Part shown: positions 24,970-34,629 of the stretch, piece by piece
Layout: each line of letters starts with the position of its first letter
Numbering within the stretch: position 1 is the first letter of the stretch
Source of the DNA: Parvibaculum sp.
Lineage (GTDB): Bacteria > Pseudomonadota > Alphaproteobacteria > Parvibaculales > Parvibaculaceae
Direction: 5' to 3'
Assembly (NCBI GenBank): GCA_030645235.1
Contig: JAUSMV010000005.1
Span: forward strand, 1-64,000
DNA: 64,000 bases
The notes under the pieces: generated by a model
Database searches by the model: none
What the model saw: only the letters and a program-made list of their open reading frames with translations
What the model was told of the DNA's origin: nothing
Position numbers and translations under genes: made by a program

Positions 24970-26157
24970 GTGAGTATGAGGGCTGCAAAGAGCAAGGGCT
25001 TCGGAAGCATATCGTGGACCAATCCGCGATTGCGTTCGCTGGTCTATCAACTGCTCGCCATCGGCGGCACGGTCGCGATCATCAGCTTTTTCGTTCTGAC
25101 CGCACGCGCAAATCTTGAGCGTCAGCACATTGCATCGGGCTTTGCTTTCCTCGATCACACGGCAGGCTTCGGCGTCATTCAGGCGCTGATCCCTTACACC
25201 GAAGAAAGCTCTTACGGCCGCGTCTTTCTGGTCGGGCTTTTCAACACCCTGCTCGTCGCCGTCATCGGCACGGTCTTTGCCGTCGCGCTCGGCTTTGTCA
25301 TCGGCGTCGCGCGCCTGTCGAACAATTGGCTGATCGCAAAACTCGCCGCTGTCTATGTCGAGGTGTTCCGCAACATTCCGTTGCTGCTGCAATTGTTCTT
25401 CTGGTACTTCGTGATCCTGCGTCCGCTGCCCGGCCCGCGCGAGTCCATCAAGCTGTTGCCCGATGTGTTCCTCTCCAATCGCGGCATCGTCATGCCGGCC
25501 TTCGGCAGCACGCAAGCGACACTTGCATTCGTGCTTGTGACACTGGCAACGATCATCGGTGTCATCATCATGCGGCGCTGGGCGCGGAAGCGGTTTCTCG
25601 CGACGGGACAAACCTTTCCTGACGGACGTTTGTCATTGGCATTGCTCGTTGCATTGCCGCTTGGTGCGGCGCTGATTTTCGGTGCGCCGTTCTCGCTGAC
25701 GCCGCCGGTGATGGGACCGTTCAACTTTGTCGGCGGTTGGCATCTGTTGCCGGAATTTGTCGCGCTGACATTCGGCCTCACGGTTTACACCGCATCCTTC
25801 ATCGCCGAGATCGTGCGCTCCGGTATTCAATCGGTGAGCAAGGGACAGACGGAAGCAGCCTATGCGATCGGTCTTAATCCGTCGCAAACTTTGCGCTTTG
25901 TCATCATCCCGCAAGCGCTGCGCGTCATCGTGCCGCCGCTGACGAGCCAGGTTTTGAACCTCACGAAAAACTCATCGCTCGCTGTCGCCATTGCATATCC
26001 CGATCTCGTCGCGGTCTTTGCAGGCACAGTGCTCAATCAGACGGGGCAGGCGATTGAAGTCATCGCGATTACCATGGCGGTCTATCTCGTCATCAGTCTT
26101 GCGACATCCTACGCCATGAATGTTTACAACGCGCGCGTCGCCATCGTGGAGCGTTGA
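24970..26157 (+). CDS. aapQ: General L-amino acid ABC transporter permease AapQ
   Basis: A 395-residue permease of the HisM/AapQ type with about eight membrane helices. The GTG at 24970 is preferred since AAAGG lies 6 nt upstream; an ATG is two codons later. The EAA loop reads AYAIGLNPSQTLRFVIIPQA. The large segment between the first helices and the EAA loop is usual for AapQ. It pairs with AapM to form the membrane channel. Confidence 0.92.
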   Translation: MSMRAAKSKGFGSISWTNPRLRSLVYQLLAIGGTVAIISFFVLTARANLERQHIASGFAFLDHTAGFGVIQALIPYTEESSYGRVFLVGLFNTLLVAVIGTVFAVALGFVIGVARLSNNWLIAKLAAVYVEVFRNIPLLLQLFFWYFVILRPLPGPRESIKLLPDVFLSNRGIVMPAFGSTQATLAFVLVTLATIIGVIIMRRWARKRFLATGQTFPDGRLSLALLVALPLGAALIFGAPFSLTPPVMGPFNFVGGWHLLPEFVALTFGLTVYTASFIAEIVRSGIQSVSKGQTEAAYAIGLNPSQTLRFVIIPQALRVIVPPLTSQVLNLTKNSSLAVAIAYPDLVAVFAGTVLNQTGQAIEVIAITMAVYLVISLATSYAMNVYNARVAIVER

Positions 26158-26159
26158 AC

Positions 26160-27218
26160 ATGCAATCTGTGAAATGGCTGCGCAAAAATCTTTTCTCAGA
26201 TGTCTGGAACAGCGCGCTCACGCTCTTCGCGCTTTGGGTGATTTATATTTCCGTGCCGCCGCTGCTTGATTGGGCGATCTTCAAAGCGGTGTGGGAAGGT
26301 AATGGCAATACCTGCCGCGAAATCACGAGTGGCGCGTGCTGGCCTTTCGTTAAAGCCAATCTCGGTCAGTTTATTTACGGGCGCTATCCTGAGAGCGAAC
26401 TCTGGCGTGTGAACCTCACCTTCGTACTCGGTGTCGCGGGTCTCATTCCGATGCTGATGCCATCGGCACCGGCGAAGAAGTGGAACCTTATCTATCTCGT
26501 CGTCGCCTATCCGCTCATCGCCATTGTGTTACTCGCCGGTGATCGTCCGGGTCTTGTCGGTGTGGACACGAGCCTTTGGGGCGGCTTGCTCGTCACGTTG
26601 GTTGTTGCTGTGACAGGCATTGTCGTGTCGCTGCCGCTCGGCATATTGCTCGCTTTGGGACGGCGCTCCGACATGCCGGCGATCCGCATGTTGTCGATTG
26701 CCTTCATCGAATTCTGGCGCGGTGTGCCGCTTGTCACGGTTCTGTTCATGGCAAGTGTGATGCTGCCGCTCTTTCTGCCGGAGGGTGTGAGCTTCGACAA
26801 TCTGTTGCGCTGCCTCATCGGCGTGGCGCTTTTCTCGTCCGCCTATATGGCGGAAGTCGTGCGCGGCGGCTTGCAGGCGATCCCGCGCGGGCAATATGAA
26901 GCGGCGCGCGCCGTGGGCATGAGCTATTGGCAGACAATGGGTTTGATCATTCTGCCGCAGGCACTTCGCCATGTCATTCCCGGCATCGTCAACACGTTTA
27001 TCGGTCTCTTCAAAGACACAACGCTCGTCCTCATCGTCGGCATTTTCGATTTGCTGGGACAGGTGCGCGCGCAATTGAGCGACCCCAACTGGGCGGTGCC
27101 GGAAGGTGCAACGACGGGCTATGTGTTTGCCGCGCTCGTCTTTTGGGTCTTCTGCTTCGGCATGTCGCGCTACTCGGTGTTCATGGAGCGCCGCCTCAAT
27201 ACAGATCACAGGAATTAG
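26160..27218 (+). CDS. aapM: General L-amino acid ABC transporter permease AapM
   Basis: A permease of 352 residues from ATG 26160, just 2 bp after the aapQ stop (a TTG start overlapping it is possible but less likely). The EAA loop is ARAVGMSYWQTMGLIILPQA, and FRGVPLVTVLF-type helix FWRGVPLVTVLFMAS is present. It is 3 bp upstream of aapP. Confidence 0.92.
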   Translation: MQSVKWLRKNLFSDVWNSALTLFALWVIYISVPPLLDWAIFKAVWEGNGNTCREITSGACWPFVKANLGQFIYGRYPESELWRVNLTFVLGVAGLIPMLMPSAPAKKWNLIYLVVAYPLIAIVLLAGDRPGLVGVDTSLWGGLLVTLVVAVTGIVVSLPLGILLALGRRSDMPAIRMLSIAFIEFWRGVPLVTVLFMASVMLPLFLPEGVSFDNLLRCLIGVALFSSAYMAEVVRGGLQAIPRGQYEAARAVGMSYWQTMGLIILPQALRHVIPGIVNTFIGLFKDTTLVLIVGIFDLLGQVRAQLSDPNWAVPEGATTGYVFAALVFWVFCFGMSRYSVFMERRLNTDHRN

Positions 27219-27221
27219 ATC

Positions 27222-27962
27222 ATGTCCGACACGCCTCTTATGATCAGCATTGAACATGTTCACAAATGGTTTGACGACTTTCATGTGCTGAAAGACATCA
27301 ACCTCACGGTGCGCGAAGGCGAACGCATCGTGATTGCCGGACCATCGGGATCGGGAAAATCAACGCTGATCCGCTGCATCAACCGGCTTGAAGCGCATCA
27401 GGAAGGCCGCATCATGGTTGATGGTGTGGAGCTGACAGATGACCTAAAACGCATCGATGCGGTGCGCCGCGAAGTGGGCATGGTGTTCCAGCAATTCAAT
27501 TTGTTTCCGCATATGACGGTACTCGAAAACTGCACACTCGCGCCGATCTGGGTGCGCAAGATGCCGCAAGCCGAAGCGGAAAAACTCGCGATGAAATTTC
27601 TGGAACGTGTGAAGATTCCTGAGCAGGCCAAAAAGTTTCCGGGTCAACTCTCGGGCGGTCAGCAACAACGCGTCGCCATCGCGCGCGCACTGTGCATGCA
27701 ACCCAAGATCATGCTGTTCGATGAGCCGACATCGGCGCTTGATCCGGAGATGATCAAGGAAGTGCTCGACGTGATGGTGGAGCTGGCACAAGACGGTATG
27801 ACGATGGTCTGCGTCACCCATGAGATGGGCTTTGCGCGACAGGTGGCGAACCGCGTCGTCTTCATGGATGAGGGTGAAATCGTGGAAGAAGCGGCCCCGG
27901 AAATATTCTTCAGTACACCGAAGAATGAGCGCACAAAAGCGTTTTTGGCCCAGATTCTGTGA
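27222..27962 (+). CDS. aapP: General L-amino acid ABC transporter ATPase AapP
   Basis: A 246-residue ABC ATPase of the GlnQ/HisP class. Walker [10 protein letters not shown] (about 46-54), Q loop [16 protein letters not shown], signature [15 protein letters not shown], Walker [14 protein letters not shown] and switch histidine in VTHEMGFAR are all intact. It completes the aapJQMP operon. No clear terminator hairpin is seen in the 228 bp that follow (27963-28190), which show no other feature. Confidence 0.94.
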   Translation: MSDTPLMISIEHVHKWFDDFHVLKDINLTVREGERIVIAGPSGSGKSTLIRCINRLEAHQEGRIMVDGVELTDDLKRIDAVRREVGMVFQQFNLFPHMTVLENCTLAPIWVRKMPQAEAEKLAMKFLERVKIPEQAKKFPGQLSGGQQQRVAIARALCMQPKIMLFDEPTSALDPEMIKEVLDVMVELAQDGMTMVCVTHEMGFARQVANRVVFMDEGEIVEEAAPEIFFSTPKNERTKAFLAQIL

Positions 27963-28190
27963 GGCTCAAAAAGCGGGGATAGGCAACTTATCCATCAACC
28001 GCGAGCCTCGGATTCCGTTGATTTCCTGCAAGAGATTCGAGGTTTCCATGTCGAGATCGTTGGTTTTTCGTTGGTTGGTTGCGAGGGTGTCGGATTTCGC
28101 GAAATACTCAGGTGGGGATAGAGATTTTTTTCCAGTTTATTGTCTCCTTCCCATTTTCTTAGCCCTCTTCCATAGGGTGCGGGACTTGCG

Positions 28191-28625
28191 ATGACAAACA
28201 GGAAGACCCTCACCCATCCGTCGCCCAAGAGCGACCCCTCCGTCAAAGCCATCTTCGACGCGTACCCCGCGCCGGTGCGGAAGCGTCTTCTCAATTTGCG
28301 CAAATTGATTTTCGCGACCGCTGCGGAGACATCCGGTGTCGGTGAAATTGTCGAGACGCTGAAATGGAACCAGCCTGCCTATCTCACGCAGAAACCGAAG
28401 AGCGGGACGACGATCCGGCTTGATGCGTTGAAGGGTGACGCGGGGACCTATGCGCTTTATGTGCCTTGCTCGACGACACTCGTTGCGACGTACAAAGAGC
28501 TTTATTCTGATGTGTTGCGTTTCGAGGGGAACAGGGCGGTTGTGTTTTCCGCGCGCGACGAGGTGCCGAAGGATGTGGTCCGGCATTGTCTGGCACTGGC
28601 GCTCACTTATCATTTGAGGAAGTAA
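28191..28625 (+). CDS. DUF1801 domain protein
   Basis: A 144-residue protein of the DUF1801 family (YdhG-like). Recognisable segments are VKAIFDAYPAPVRKRLLNLR, the WNQPAY motif in ETLKWNQPAYLTQKPKSG and the C-terminal DVVRHCLALALTYHLRK. The function of the family is unknown. A repeat element follows immediately (28692). The ribosome site is weak. Confidence 0.8.
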   Translation: MTNRKTLTHPSPKSDPSVKAIFDAYPAPVRKRLLNLRKLIFATAAETSGVGEIVETLKWNQPAYLTQKPKSGTTIRLDALKGDAGTYALYVPCSTTLVATYKELYSDVLRFEGNRAVVFSARDEVPKDVVRHCLALALTYHLRK

Positions 28626-28691
28626 GATGGATTGCCGCGTCGCTTCGCTCGCCGCAATGACGATAAACAATTCGCAATGCTTCTCGACTTC

Positions 28692-28841
28692 AACCCTCCC
28701 CTTGAGGGAGGGTCAAAAAATCACCTTTGATTTTTTGGGGCGGGGTCGCGGTCTGACGTCAGAGCACGGCCTTACATTGAACTTCGTTCCCCCTCCCCAA
28801 ACGGCGAAGACGCCGTTTGACCCTCCCTCAAGGGGAGGGTT
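28692..28841. repeat. 150-bp palindromic element, copy B
   Basis: Exact 26-bp inverted arms at 28692-28717 and 28816-28841 (AACCCTCCCC ... GGGGAGGGTT). Inside are a hairpin AAAAAATC/GATTTTTT at the left, a G-run, an asymmetric core, a C-run, and a hairpin ACGGCG/CGCCGT at the right. Same family as the element at 43232; there the core is in the opposite orientation relative to the arms. Lies between the DUF1801 gene and folE, which converge. Confidence 0.92.
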
Positions 28842-28873
28842 GAAAGAATTTACTTCATAGTGAGAGAGCAAAT

Positions 28874-29515
28874 TTACGGATGCCCGTGATTGCTCGTCAG
28901 GCGCAAAAACTCTTCGCGCGTTTTCGGGTCGTTGCGCACCGCGCCGATGAGGTGGCTGGTGGAGAGCACCGAACCCGGGTTGTTGACGCCGCGGATGGTC
29001 ATGCAGGAATGTTCCGCCTGAATGACGACGCCGACGCCGCGTGGTTTCAGAACTTCGGCGATGGCTTTGGCGACATCGGCGGTGAGTTTTTCCTGAATTT
29101 GCAGACGACGCGCGAAGCCCTGCACGACGCGGGCGAGTTTGGAAATGCCGACGACGCGTTTGGATGGCAGATAGCCGACATGAGCATAGCCGGTGACGGG
29201 GAGCATGTGATGCTCGCAGAAGCTGACGACGCGGATGTTGCGCAAGACGATCAGCTCGTCATAGCCGCCGACTTCTTCAAAGACGCGTTCGAGATATTCG
29301 CGCGGGTCGGTGTCATAGCCGGAAAAAAGTTCACTGTAAGAGCGCGCGACGCGGGCCGGTGTGTCGATGAGGCCTTCGCGGTCGGGATTTTCGCCCGCCC
29401 AGCGGATGAGCGTGCGCACGGCGGCTTCAGCTTCGGCTTGCGAGGGTTTGCCTTCTGTTGATTTGGCAGCGGCTTTGGCGGGCTTCTTCGCTTTGATGAT
29501 TTTCTTCGTTGCCAC
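28874..29515 (-). CDS. folE: GTP cyclohydrolase I
   Basis: A 213-residue FolE. Catalytic and zinc residues sit in [20 protein letters not shown] (Cys-Glu-His-His), with [20 protein letters not shown] and [15 protein letters not shown] completing the active site. The N-terminus is a lysine/alanine-rich tail of about 25 residues, typical of alphaproteobacterial FolE. It converts GTP to dihydroneopterin triphosphate for folate. An GGGAGGCTCC-rich leader lies between it and the next gene 66 bp away. Confidence 0.95.
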   Translation of the reverse strand: MATKKIIKAKKPAKAAAKSTEGKPSQAEAEAAVRTLIRWAGENPDREGLIDTPARVARSYSELFSGYDTDPREYLERVFEEVGGYDELIVLRNIRVVSFCEHHMLPVTGYAHVGYLPSKRVVGISKLARVVQGFARRLQIQEKLTADVAKAIAEVLKPRGVGVVIQAEHSCMTIRGVNNPGSVLSTSHLIGAVRNDPKTREEFLRLTSNHGHP

Positions 29516-29581
29516 GGGGAGGCTCCTGACGCGAGGGAATGGCTTTGTTGGAGCGCAGTCTGGGTGCTCGACGCCGCGAGG

Positions 29582-30091
29582 TCAATCCTCGAAAACGGCT
29601 TCCGATTGCGCATAGGCGCTGAAGCCGTGGCGCTGATAAAGGCGCAGCGCATTGGGATGATCCAATGTGCAGGTCTGAACCGTAAGACGTTCGGGCCCGC
29701 GCGACCAGGCAAGACGGATGGCTTCGCAGAGCAGAAAACGCCCGATGCCCTGACCGATATAGTCCGGCATGACGCCGAGAAAACAAAGGTCAGCGTCCGG
29801 CATCATGCGGAAATCAATTTCGGTGAAACCGGCTGGCGCACCGTTGAGCCAGAGAACGTAGATCTCGACATCATCGTGATGGATGATTTCTTTGAGCGCG
29901 TCGTCACTGAGCTTGCGGCGGCTGACCCACGTATAGTCGCGGCCGATCGTGTCATAGAGATAGCGATAGAAATGCACCGGCGGTTTTTCCGCGCGCATGA
30001 GTGCGTATTTGCCCTTGGGCTTGGCGACCGCGGGCAGGCGCGGTTCGGCCTGCATATCGAGATGGGTGATGGTGGTTTTATGCGTGCCCAT
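29582..30091 (-). CDS. GNAT N-acetyltransferase
   Basis: A protein of 169 residues from ATG 30091; this start slightly overlaps the sseA stop. The acetyl-CoA-binding pyrophosphate loop reads VMPDYIGQGIGRFLL (Q/RxxGxG/A), followed by VQTCTLDHPNALRLYQRHGF, typical of GNATs. The N-terminal portion (VHFYRYLYDTIGRDYTWVSR) matches a group of uncharacterised bacterial acetyltransferases. It is third in the cysK-sseA operon; the substrate is unknown. Confidence 0.8.
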   Translation of the reverse strand: MGTHKTTITHLDMQAEPRLPAVAKPKGKYALMRAEKPPVHFYRYLYDTIGRDYTWVSRRKLSDDALKEIIHHDDVEIYVLWLNGAPAGFTEIDFRMMPDADLCFLGVMPDYIGQGIGRFLLCEAIRLAWSRGPERLTVQTCTLDHPNALRLYQRHGFSAYAQSEAVFED

Positions 30092-30101
30092 CGCGTGATG
30101 C

Positions 30102-30950
30102 TCAGACTTCGACGGGCAGGCCTTTGACGGCCCCCCATTCGGCCCATGAGCCGTCATAGATGGCGGTCTGGTCGCGGCCCAACACGGCAAGGCCCAGCGC
30201 GAGAATGCAGGCGCTGACGCCGGAGCCGCAGGTGGCGACGACGGGACGTTTCAGATCCACACCGGCATCGTCAAAAAGGCGCACGAGTTCATTATGCGAT
30301 TTCATTGTGCCGTCGGTGTTGACCAACAGCGACGAAGGCAGATTGCTGCTGCCCGGAATGTGACCGCCAGCAAGGCCCGGACGCGGCTCGGCTTCGGTGG
30401 CACGGAAGCGGCCGCCGCTGCGCGCGTCAATGACCTGCTCGGCGCAGGTTTCGAGATTGTGCAGCATGGCGGCGCGGTCGCGCACCAGCGGCGCATTGCG
30501 GCGCGCTGTGAAATGGCGCGGGGAGGGGCGCGGGCGCTCATCACTGATGGCGCGGCCTTCGGCCTTCCATTTTTTCAAACCACCGTCGAGGACGACAACA
30601 TCAGAAAAGCCCATGACGCGGAACATCCACCAGACGCGCGGCGCACTGAAGAGACCGGCACCATCATAGACCACAACGCGCATGCCGTCGCCGATGCCTA
30701 AGGCACGGACGCGGGACGAAAATTTTTCAGGCGCAGGCAGCATGTGCGGATAGGGGCTTGTCGTATCGGCAATTTCGTCAATGTCGAAAAACACCGCGCC
30801 CGGAATATGGCCGCGCTCATATTCGTCGCGCGGATCGCGCTGCGCACTGGGCAGATACCATGAGGCATCAATGATACGCACGTCCGGCGCATCGAGATGA
30901 GTGGCGAGCCATTCGGTCGAAACGAGAGGACTGTCAGTCGTCACGGGCAT
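30102..30950 (-). CDS. sseA: 3-mercaptopyruvate sulfurtransferase
   Basis: Two rhodanese domains in 282 residues (ATG 30950, open frame extends further upstream but into the cysK gene). The N-terminal, inactive domain starts LVSTEWLATHLDAPDVRIID and the C-terminal domain ends in the catalytic loop VATCGSGVSACILAL with cysteine in the CG(S/T)GV motif of SseA. It transfers sulfur from 3-mercaptopyruvate to thiophilic acceptors. It lies 16 bp after cysK on the same strand. Confidence 0.92.
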   Translation of the reverse strand: MPVTTDSPLVSTEWLATHLDAPDVRIIDASWYLPSAQRDPRDEYERGHIPGAVFFDIDEIADTTSPYPHMLPAPEKFSSRVRALGIGDGMRVVVYDGAGLFSAPRVWWMFRVMGFSDVVVLDGGLKKWKAEGRAISDERPRPSPRHFTARRNAPLVRDRAAMLHNLETCAEQVIDARSGGRFRATEAEPRPGLAGGHIPGSSNLPSSLLVNTDGTMKSHNELVRLFDDAGVDLKRPVVATCGSGVSACILALGLAVLGRDQTAIYDGSWAEWGAVKGLPVEV

Positions 30951-30966
30951 AAAACTTCTAACTCTC

Positions 30967-31965
30967 TTACAGCCAATCCGGCGCGGGGAGGTTCTTCTCT
31001 TTGAGGAAAACCGGATTGAACAACTTGGTCTGATAGCGCGTACCATAGTCGCACAGGATGGTGACAATGGTATGGCCGGGGCCGAGATCGCGCGCGAGGC
31101 GGATGGCTCCCGCGACATTGATGCCGGAGGACCCGCCGAGGCAGAGGCCTTCTTCTTTCAGCAGATCGAAGATGATCGGCAGGGCTTCGGCGTCGGGAAT
31201 ATTGTAAGCGTCATCAATCGGCGCATCGACGAGATTGGCGGTGATGCGGCCCTGACCGATGCCTTCGGTGATCGACGAGCCTTCGGCTTTCAAGGTGCCG
31301 TGCTTGTAGAAATGATAGAGCGCCGCGCCATCGGGATCAGCCAATGCGATCTTGACGTTTTTGTTGCGGGCCTTGAGCGCCATGCCGATGCCGGCAAGCG
31401 TGCCGCCTGTGCCGACCGCGCAGGTGAAGCCATCCACTTTGCCATCGGTCTGGGTCCAGATTTCCGGTCCCGTGGTTTCGATATGGGCCTGACGGTTCGC
31501 CACATTGTCAAACTGATTGGCCCAGATCGCGCCTGCGGGTTCGGATGCGGCCAGTTCGGCGGCGAGGCGGCCTGAATACTTCACATAGTTCATATCGTCT
31601 TTATACGGAACAGCAGGCACTTCGATGAGACGCGCGCCGCAGAGGCGCAGCATGTCTTTCTTTTCCTGCGACTGTGTTTCCGGAATGACGATGACGCTTT
31701 TAAAGCCCAGCGCATTGCCGACAAGGGCAAGGCCGATGCCTGTATTGCCGGCGGTGCCTTCGACAATGGTGCCGCCCGGACGCAACTCACCGCGGGCAAC
31801 CGCGTCTTTGATGATGTAAAGCGCGGCGCGGTCTTTGACGGACTGGCCGGGATTTAGAAATTCCGCTTTGCCGAGAATGGTGCAGCCTGTTTCTTCGGAG
31901 GCGCGCTTCAGGCGGATCAACGGCGTGTTGCCGATCGAGTCCACCAGTCCTTGTTTGATATCCAT
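30967..31965 (-). CDS. cysK: Cysteine synthase A
   Basis: An O-acetylserine sulfhydrylase of about 332 residues (ATG 31965). The PLP lysine is in NPGQSVKDRAALYIIKDA; the phosphate-binding loop is in FTCAVGTGGTLAG and the substrate loop in EGTAGNTGIGLALVG. It makes cysteine from O-acetylserine and sulfide. With sseA and a GNAT gene downstream it forms a small sulfur operon. The C-terminal extension resembles the alphaproteobacterial CysK rather than CysM or cystathionine beta-synthase. Confidence 0.92.
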   Translation of the reverse strand: MDIKQGLVDSIGNTPLIRLKRASEETGCTILGKAEFLNPGQSVKDRAALYIIKDAVARGELRPGGTIVEGTAGNTGIGLALVGNALGFKSVIVIPETQSQEKKDMLRLCGARLIEVPAVPYKDDMNYVKYSGRLAAELAASEPAGAIWANQFDNVANRQAHIETTGPEIWTQTDGKVDGFTCAVGTGGTLAGIGMALKARNKNVKIALADPDGAALYHFYKHGTLKAEGSSITEGIGQGRITANLVDAPIDDAYNIPDAEALPIIFDLLKEEGLCLGGSSGINVAGAIRLARDLGPGHTIVTILCDYGTRYQTKLFNPVFLKEKNLPAPDWL

Positions 31966-32047
31966 GCGTGTCGGTTCCCGGAGAGAGGCTTTTCTTACTG
32001 GCAACATACGGAGGGAGGGCTTCAGGTTCAAGGCGAAGAAAATTGTT

Positions 32048-32659
32048 TCAGAGCTTTGCCTTGTTATTCATAACCCATTGAATCATAAGCATTGTTTTGG
32101 CATCGCGGATGCGCCCGTCGGTTGTGGCAGCATAGGCTTCTGAAAGAGGCACGCAGACCGCGCGAATATCTTCATGCTCATGGGCGAGCCCGTGGATGCC
32201 ACCGGCCCTGGAGAGGTCGGCGCGGCCGGCATACATATGCGTGCGCTCGCCATAGCCGCCGGGCGATGAATAGACGGTGGCGATGTGAACGGGCGCTGTG
32301 ATGACGCAGTTCGCTTCTTCCACCGCTTCGCGCATGGCGACGTCCGGCGGCGTTTCACCCGGATCAATCATGCCCGCGACGGCCTCGAACAGCCATGTGG
32401 CATCGCCCCAATAGAGACCGCAGGTGCGGAACTGCTCAACGAGAACAACCGCATCAAGTATGGGGTCGTAGGGCAGGATCATCGAGACCTCGCCGATTGT
32501 ATAGAGATCGCGGGTGATTTCGTCGGACCATTCACCGTCATAGCGAATATGACGAAATATAAAACGTTCGATCTTGCCCCAGCCCTGACCAATGGTTTTA
32601 CGCGAGATGACTTTGACATCATCAAGGCTGCGGGGCGAGGGGATGAGTCGGCGTTCCAT
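32048..32659 (-). CDS. Nudix hydrolase (nucleoside diphosphate sugar type)
   Basis: A protein of 203 residues from ATG 32659, with an AGGAG site 5 nt upstream. The Nudix box is GMIDPGETPPDVAMREAVEE followed by ANC, that is GX5EX7REUXEE, but the last conserved Gly is Asn (ANC for AGU). The fold and length fit the ADP-ribose/GDP-mannose pyrophosphatase group (NudK/AdpP). Substrate not determined. Confidence 0.82.
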   Translation of the reverse strand: MERRLIPSPRSLDDVKVISRKTIGQGWGKIERFIFRHIRYDGEWSDEITRDLYTIGEVSMILPYDPILDAVVLVEQFRTCGLYWGDATWLFEAVAGMIDPGETPPDVAMREAVEEANCVITAPVHIATVYSSPGGYGERTHMYAGRADLSRAGGIHGLAHEHEDIRAVCVPLSEAYAATTDGRIRDAKTMLMIQWVMNNKAKL

Positions 32660-32791
32660 GAAGGCTCCTGTGCGAATAAGTCTTAACACTAGCAGTCACA
32701 ACGACTTACGCAAAAACCCGCATTGCGACGTGCAACCCGGGTGGGCCTAATGTTAGTCTGGCTCACATTTGCGGTGATGGGCGGGGGACGA

Positions 32792-34576
32792 ATGACGGAT
32801 GGTAGGCCGACGGCACTATATGCTGATCCGAGATTTCGGACCGCGCTGCGCATCGCTCTCACCTTTCTTCTGGTCTCATATGCCTATCTCTATGGCTCTG
32901 ATTGGCTGGTCGAAATCACAGTGCCGGTTGAGTGGCTCTTTGTCGTCAATGTCTCAAAGGGCTTCATCTACGTCACGATCGTGGCAGTAGGTCTTGTCTA
33001 TTACATTCATCAGGCGCTGATCCAGACGCAGTCAGCCGAAGAAAGTTTCAAACAACTCATCAATGCCAGTCCTGACGGGATCGTCATGGCCTCGAATGGG
33101 GGGCATATTATGATGGCCAATCCGGCGATGAGTGAGATGACGGGTTATAGCCGTGACGAGTTGATCGGCATGACGCGCGCCGATCTCTTTGATGAGACGT
33201 CGCCTGACCTTGTGCGCGCGGTGGAGATGCGCAAGAAATACGGCGAAGTGCGCCAGCGCGTCATGATGCATCGAAAAGCCGACACAGAAATTCCGGTGAT
33301 GGCGTCGATCAAGGAATTTGGTCTGGTCAATGGCGAGCGTCGCATCTGCGCGATCATCCATGAACTCACCGATGAAGAACGCCACGAAGCGAAGTACCGC
33401 GAGGGCGAGAGACTGCGCCTTGTCGGGCATTTGGCAGGCGGCGTTGCGCATGATTTCAACAATCTGCTCACCGTTATCAGCGGCAATACCGAAATCCTGC
33501 TCGATCTCGCAACGCCGGGCAGTCCGCAGCATCGTGCGGCCAATATCATCCTGATGGCAGGCCAACAGGCGGCGCAATTGATCCGCCATCTCCTTGCCTT
33601 TGCGCGCAGGCAATCGCTTGATCCCGCGCCGTTTTCTGTGGGCGCCCGCCTGCGGGAACTCATGCCGCTTCTGTCTAAAGCTGTCGGATCGCATGTGAAT
33701 GTTGAACTCAGATGTCCGGATGATGTCTGGTTTGCCTATGCAGATGCGGCGCAGTTTGAAAATGCTGTGCTCAATCTTGTGCTCAATGCCAAAGATGCTT
33801 TGCGTCAGGACGCGACGATTGTGATCGAGGCAATCAATATCGTCGTGGGTGCGCATTCACCTTTCGAAGATGTGCTGGTACCGGGCGACTATGTGGCGCT
33901 CAGCGTGACAGATCACGGCACGGGCATGACGCCGGAAGTTTTGGCGCACGCGGTCGAGCCCTTCTACTCAACCAAGGAAACCGGTCACGGCATCGGCCTT
34001 GGTCTCAGCACGGTGTTCGGCTTTGCCAAACAATCGGGCGGGCATCTCGACATTCGCAGCGAAGTCGAGCAGGGCACTACCGTTACATTCTTCCTGCCGC
34101 GCCCTGTCGGCGATCATCTGCTGGAAACATCTGCGTTGCCGTCAGGCGAAGTGATGGGCGGCACGGAGCGTATATTGGTGGTGGAGGATGATCCGCTGGT
34201 GCGCGTGTTCCTCGAAAATGCGCTGTCGCAGCTTGGCTACAAAGTCATGACCGTGGGCGATGCGACCGAAGCGCTGTCGCTGCTCGGGACGCATAGCATG
34301 GTTGATTTGCTGGTGGCCGACGTCGTGTTGCCACGTGGCATGAACGGACGCGAGTTGGCAGCGAAACTCAAAGACACGCATCCCGGTCTCGCTGTGTTGT
34401 TCATCTCCGGTTTCCCCGATGAAAATGCAGGCACCGATGATGTGACAGCGTCACCCGCATTGAAAAAACCGTTTCATGTGCAGGATCTCGCCAAGCGTAT
34501 CCGCGCAGCGCTTGAGGAACGCGGCAGGTCCGAGGTCCGGTTCAGTGCGGCGAATGGCCTGCCTGCGGATGCCTGA
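32792..34576 (+). CDS. Membrane-bound hybrid histidine kinase
   Basis: A protein of 594 residues from ATG 32792, chosen because GGGGGACGA lies just before it (the frame is open from a TTG at 32723). Two membrane helices (about 17-36 and 48-70) precede a PAS domain (about 80-190, with ASPDGIVMASNGGHIMMANP). The histidine-kinase core carries the H-box GHLAGGVAHDFNNLLTVISG, N box LVLNAKDAL and G boxes DHGTGM and GHGIGLGLSTV. A C-terminal receiver domain holds the phospho-acceptor Asp in LLVADVVLPRGMNG. It is a hybrid kinase with unknown signal and no obvious partner regulator beside it; it is likely a phosphorelay input. Confidence 0.9.
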   Translation: MTDGRPTALYADPRFRTALRIALTFLLVSYAYLYGSDWLVEITVPVEWLFVVNVSKGFIYVTIVAVGLVYYIHQALIQTQSAEESFKQLINASPDGIVMASNGGHIMMANPAMSEMTGYSRDELIGMTRADLFDETSPDLVRAVEMRKKYGEVRQRVMMHRKADTEIPVMASIKEFGLVNGERRICAIIHELTDEERHEAKYREGERLRLVGHLAGGVAHDFNNLLTVISGNTEILLDLATPGSPQHRAANIILMAGQQAAQLIRHLLAFARRQSLDPAPFSVGARLRELMPLLSKAVGSHVNVELRCPDDVWFAYADAAQFENAVLNLVLNAKDALRQDATIVIEAINIVVGAHSPFEDVLVPGDYVALSVTDHGTGMTPEVLAHAVEPFYSTKETGHGIGLGLSTVFGFAKQSGGHLDIRSEVEQGTTVTFFLPRPVGDHLLETSALPSGEVMGGTERILVVEDDPLVRVFLENALSQLGYKVMTVGDATEALSLLGTHSMVDLLVADVVLPRGMNGRELAAKLKDTHPGLAVLFISGFPDENAGTDDVTASPALKKPFHVQDLAKRIRAALEERGRSEVRFSAANGLPADA

Positions 34577-34629
34577 CCTTTCCGGCCCCGGGGTGATAGT
34601 CTCAGGGACAAGGAATCGGGGCGAATCAG

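Noticed and set aside
28627-28860. 77-codon ORF through the palindromic element
   Set aside because: Encoded almost wholly by the repeat; the similar peptide in the copy at 43232 reflects DNA homology, not a gene.
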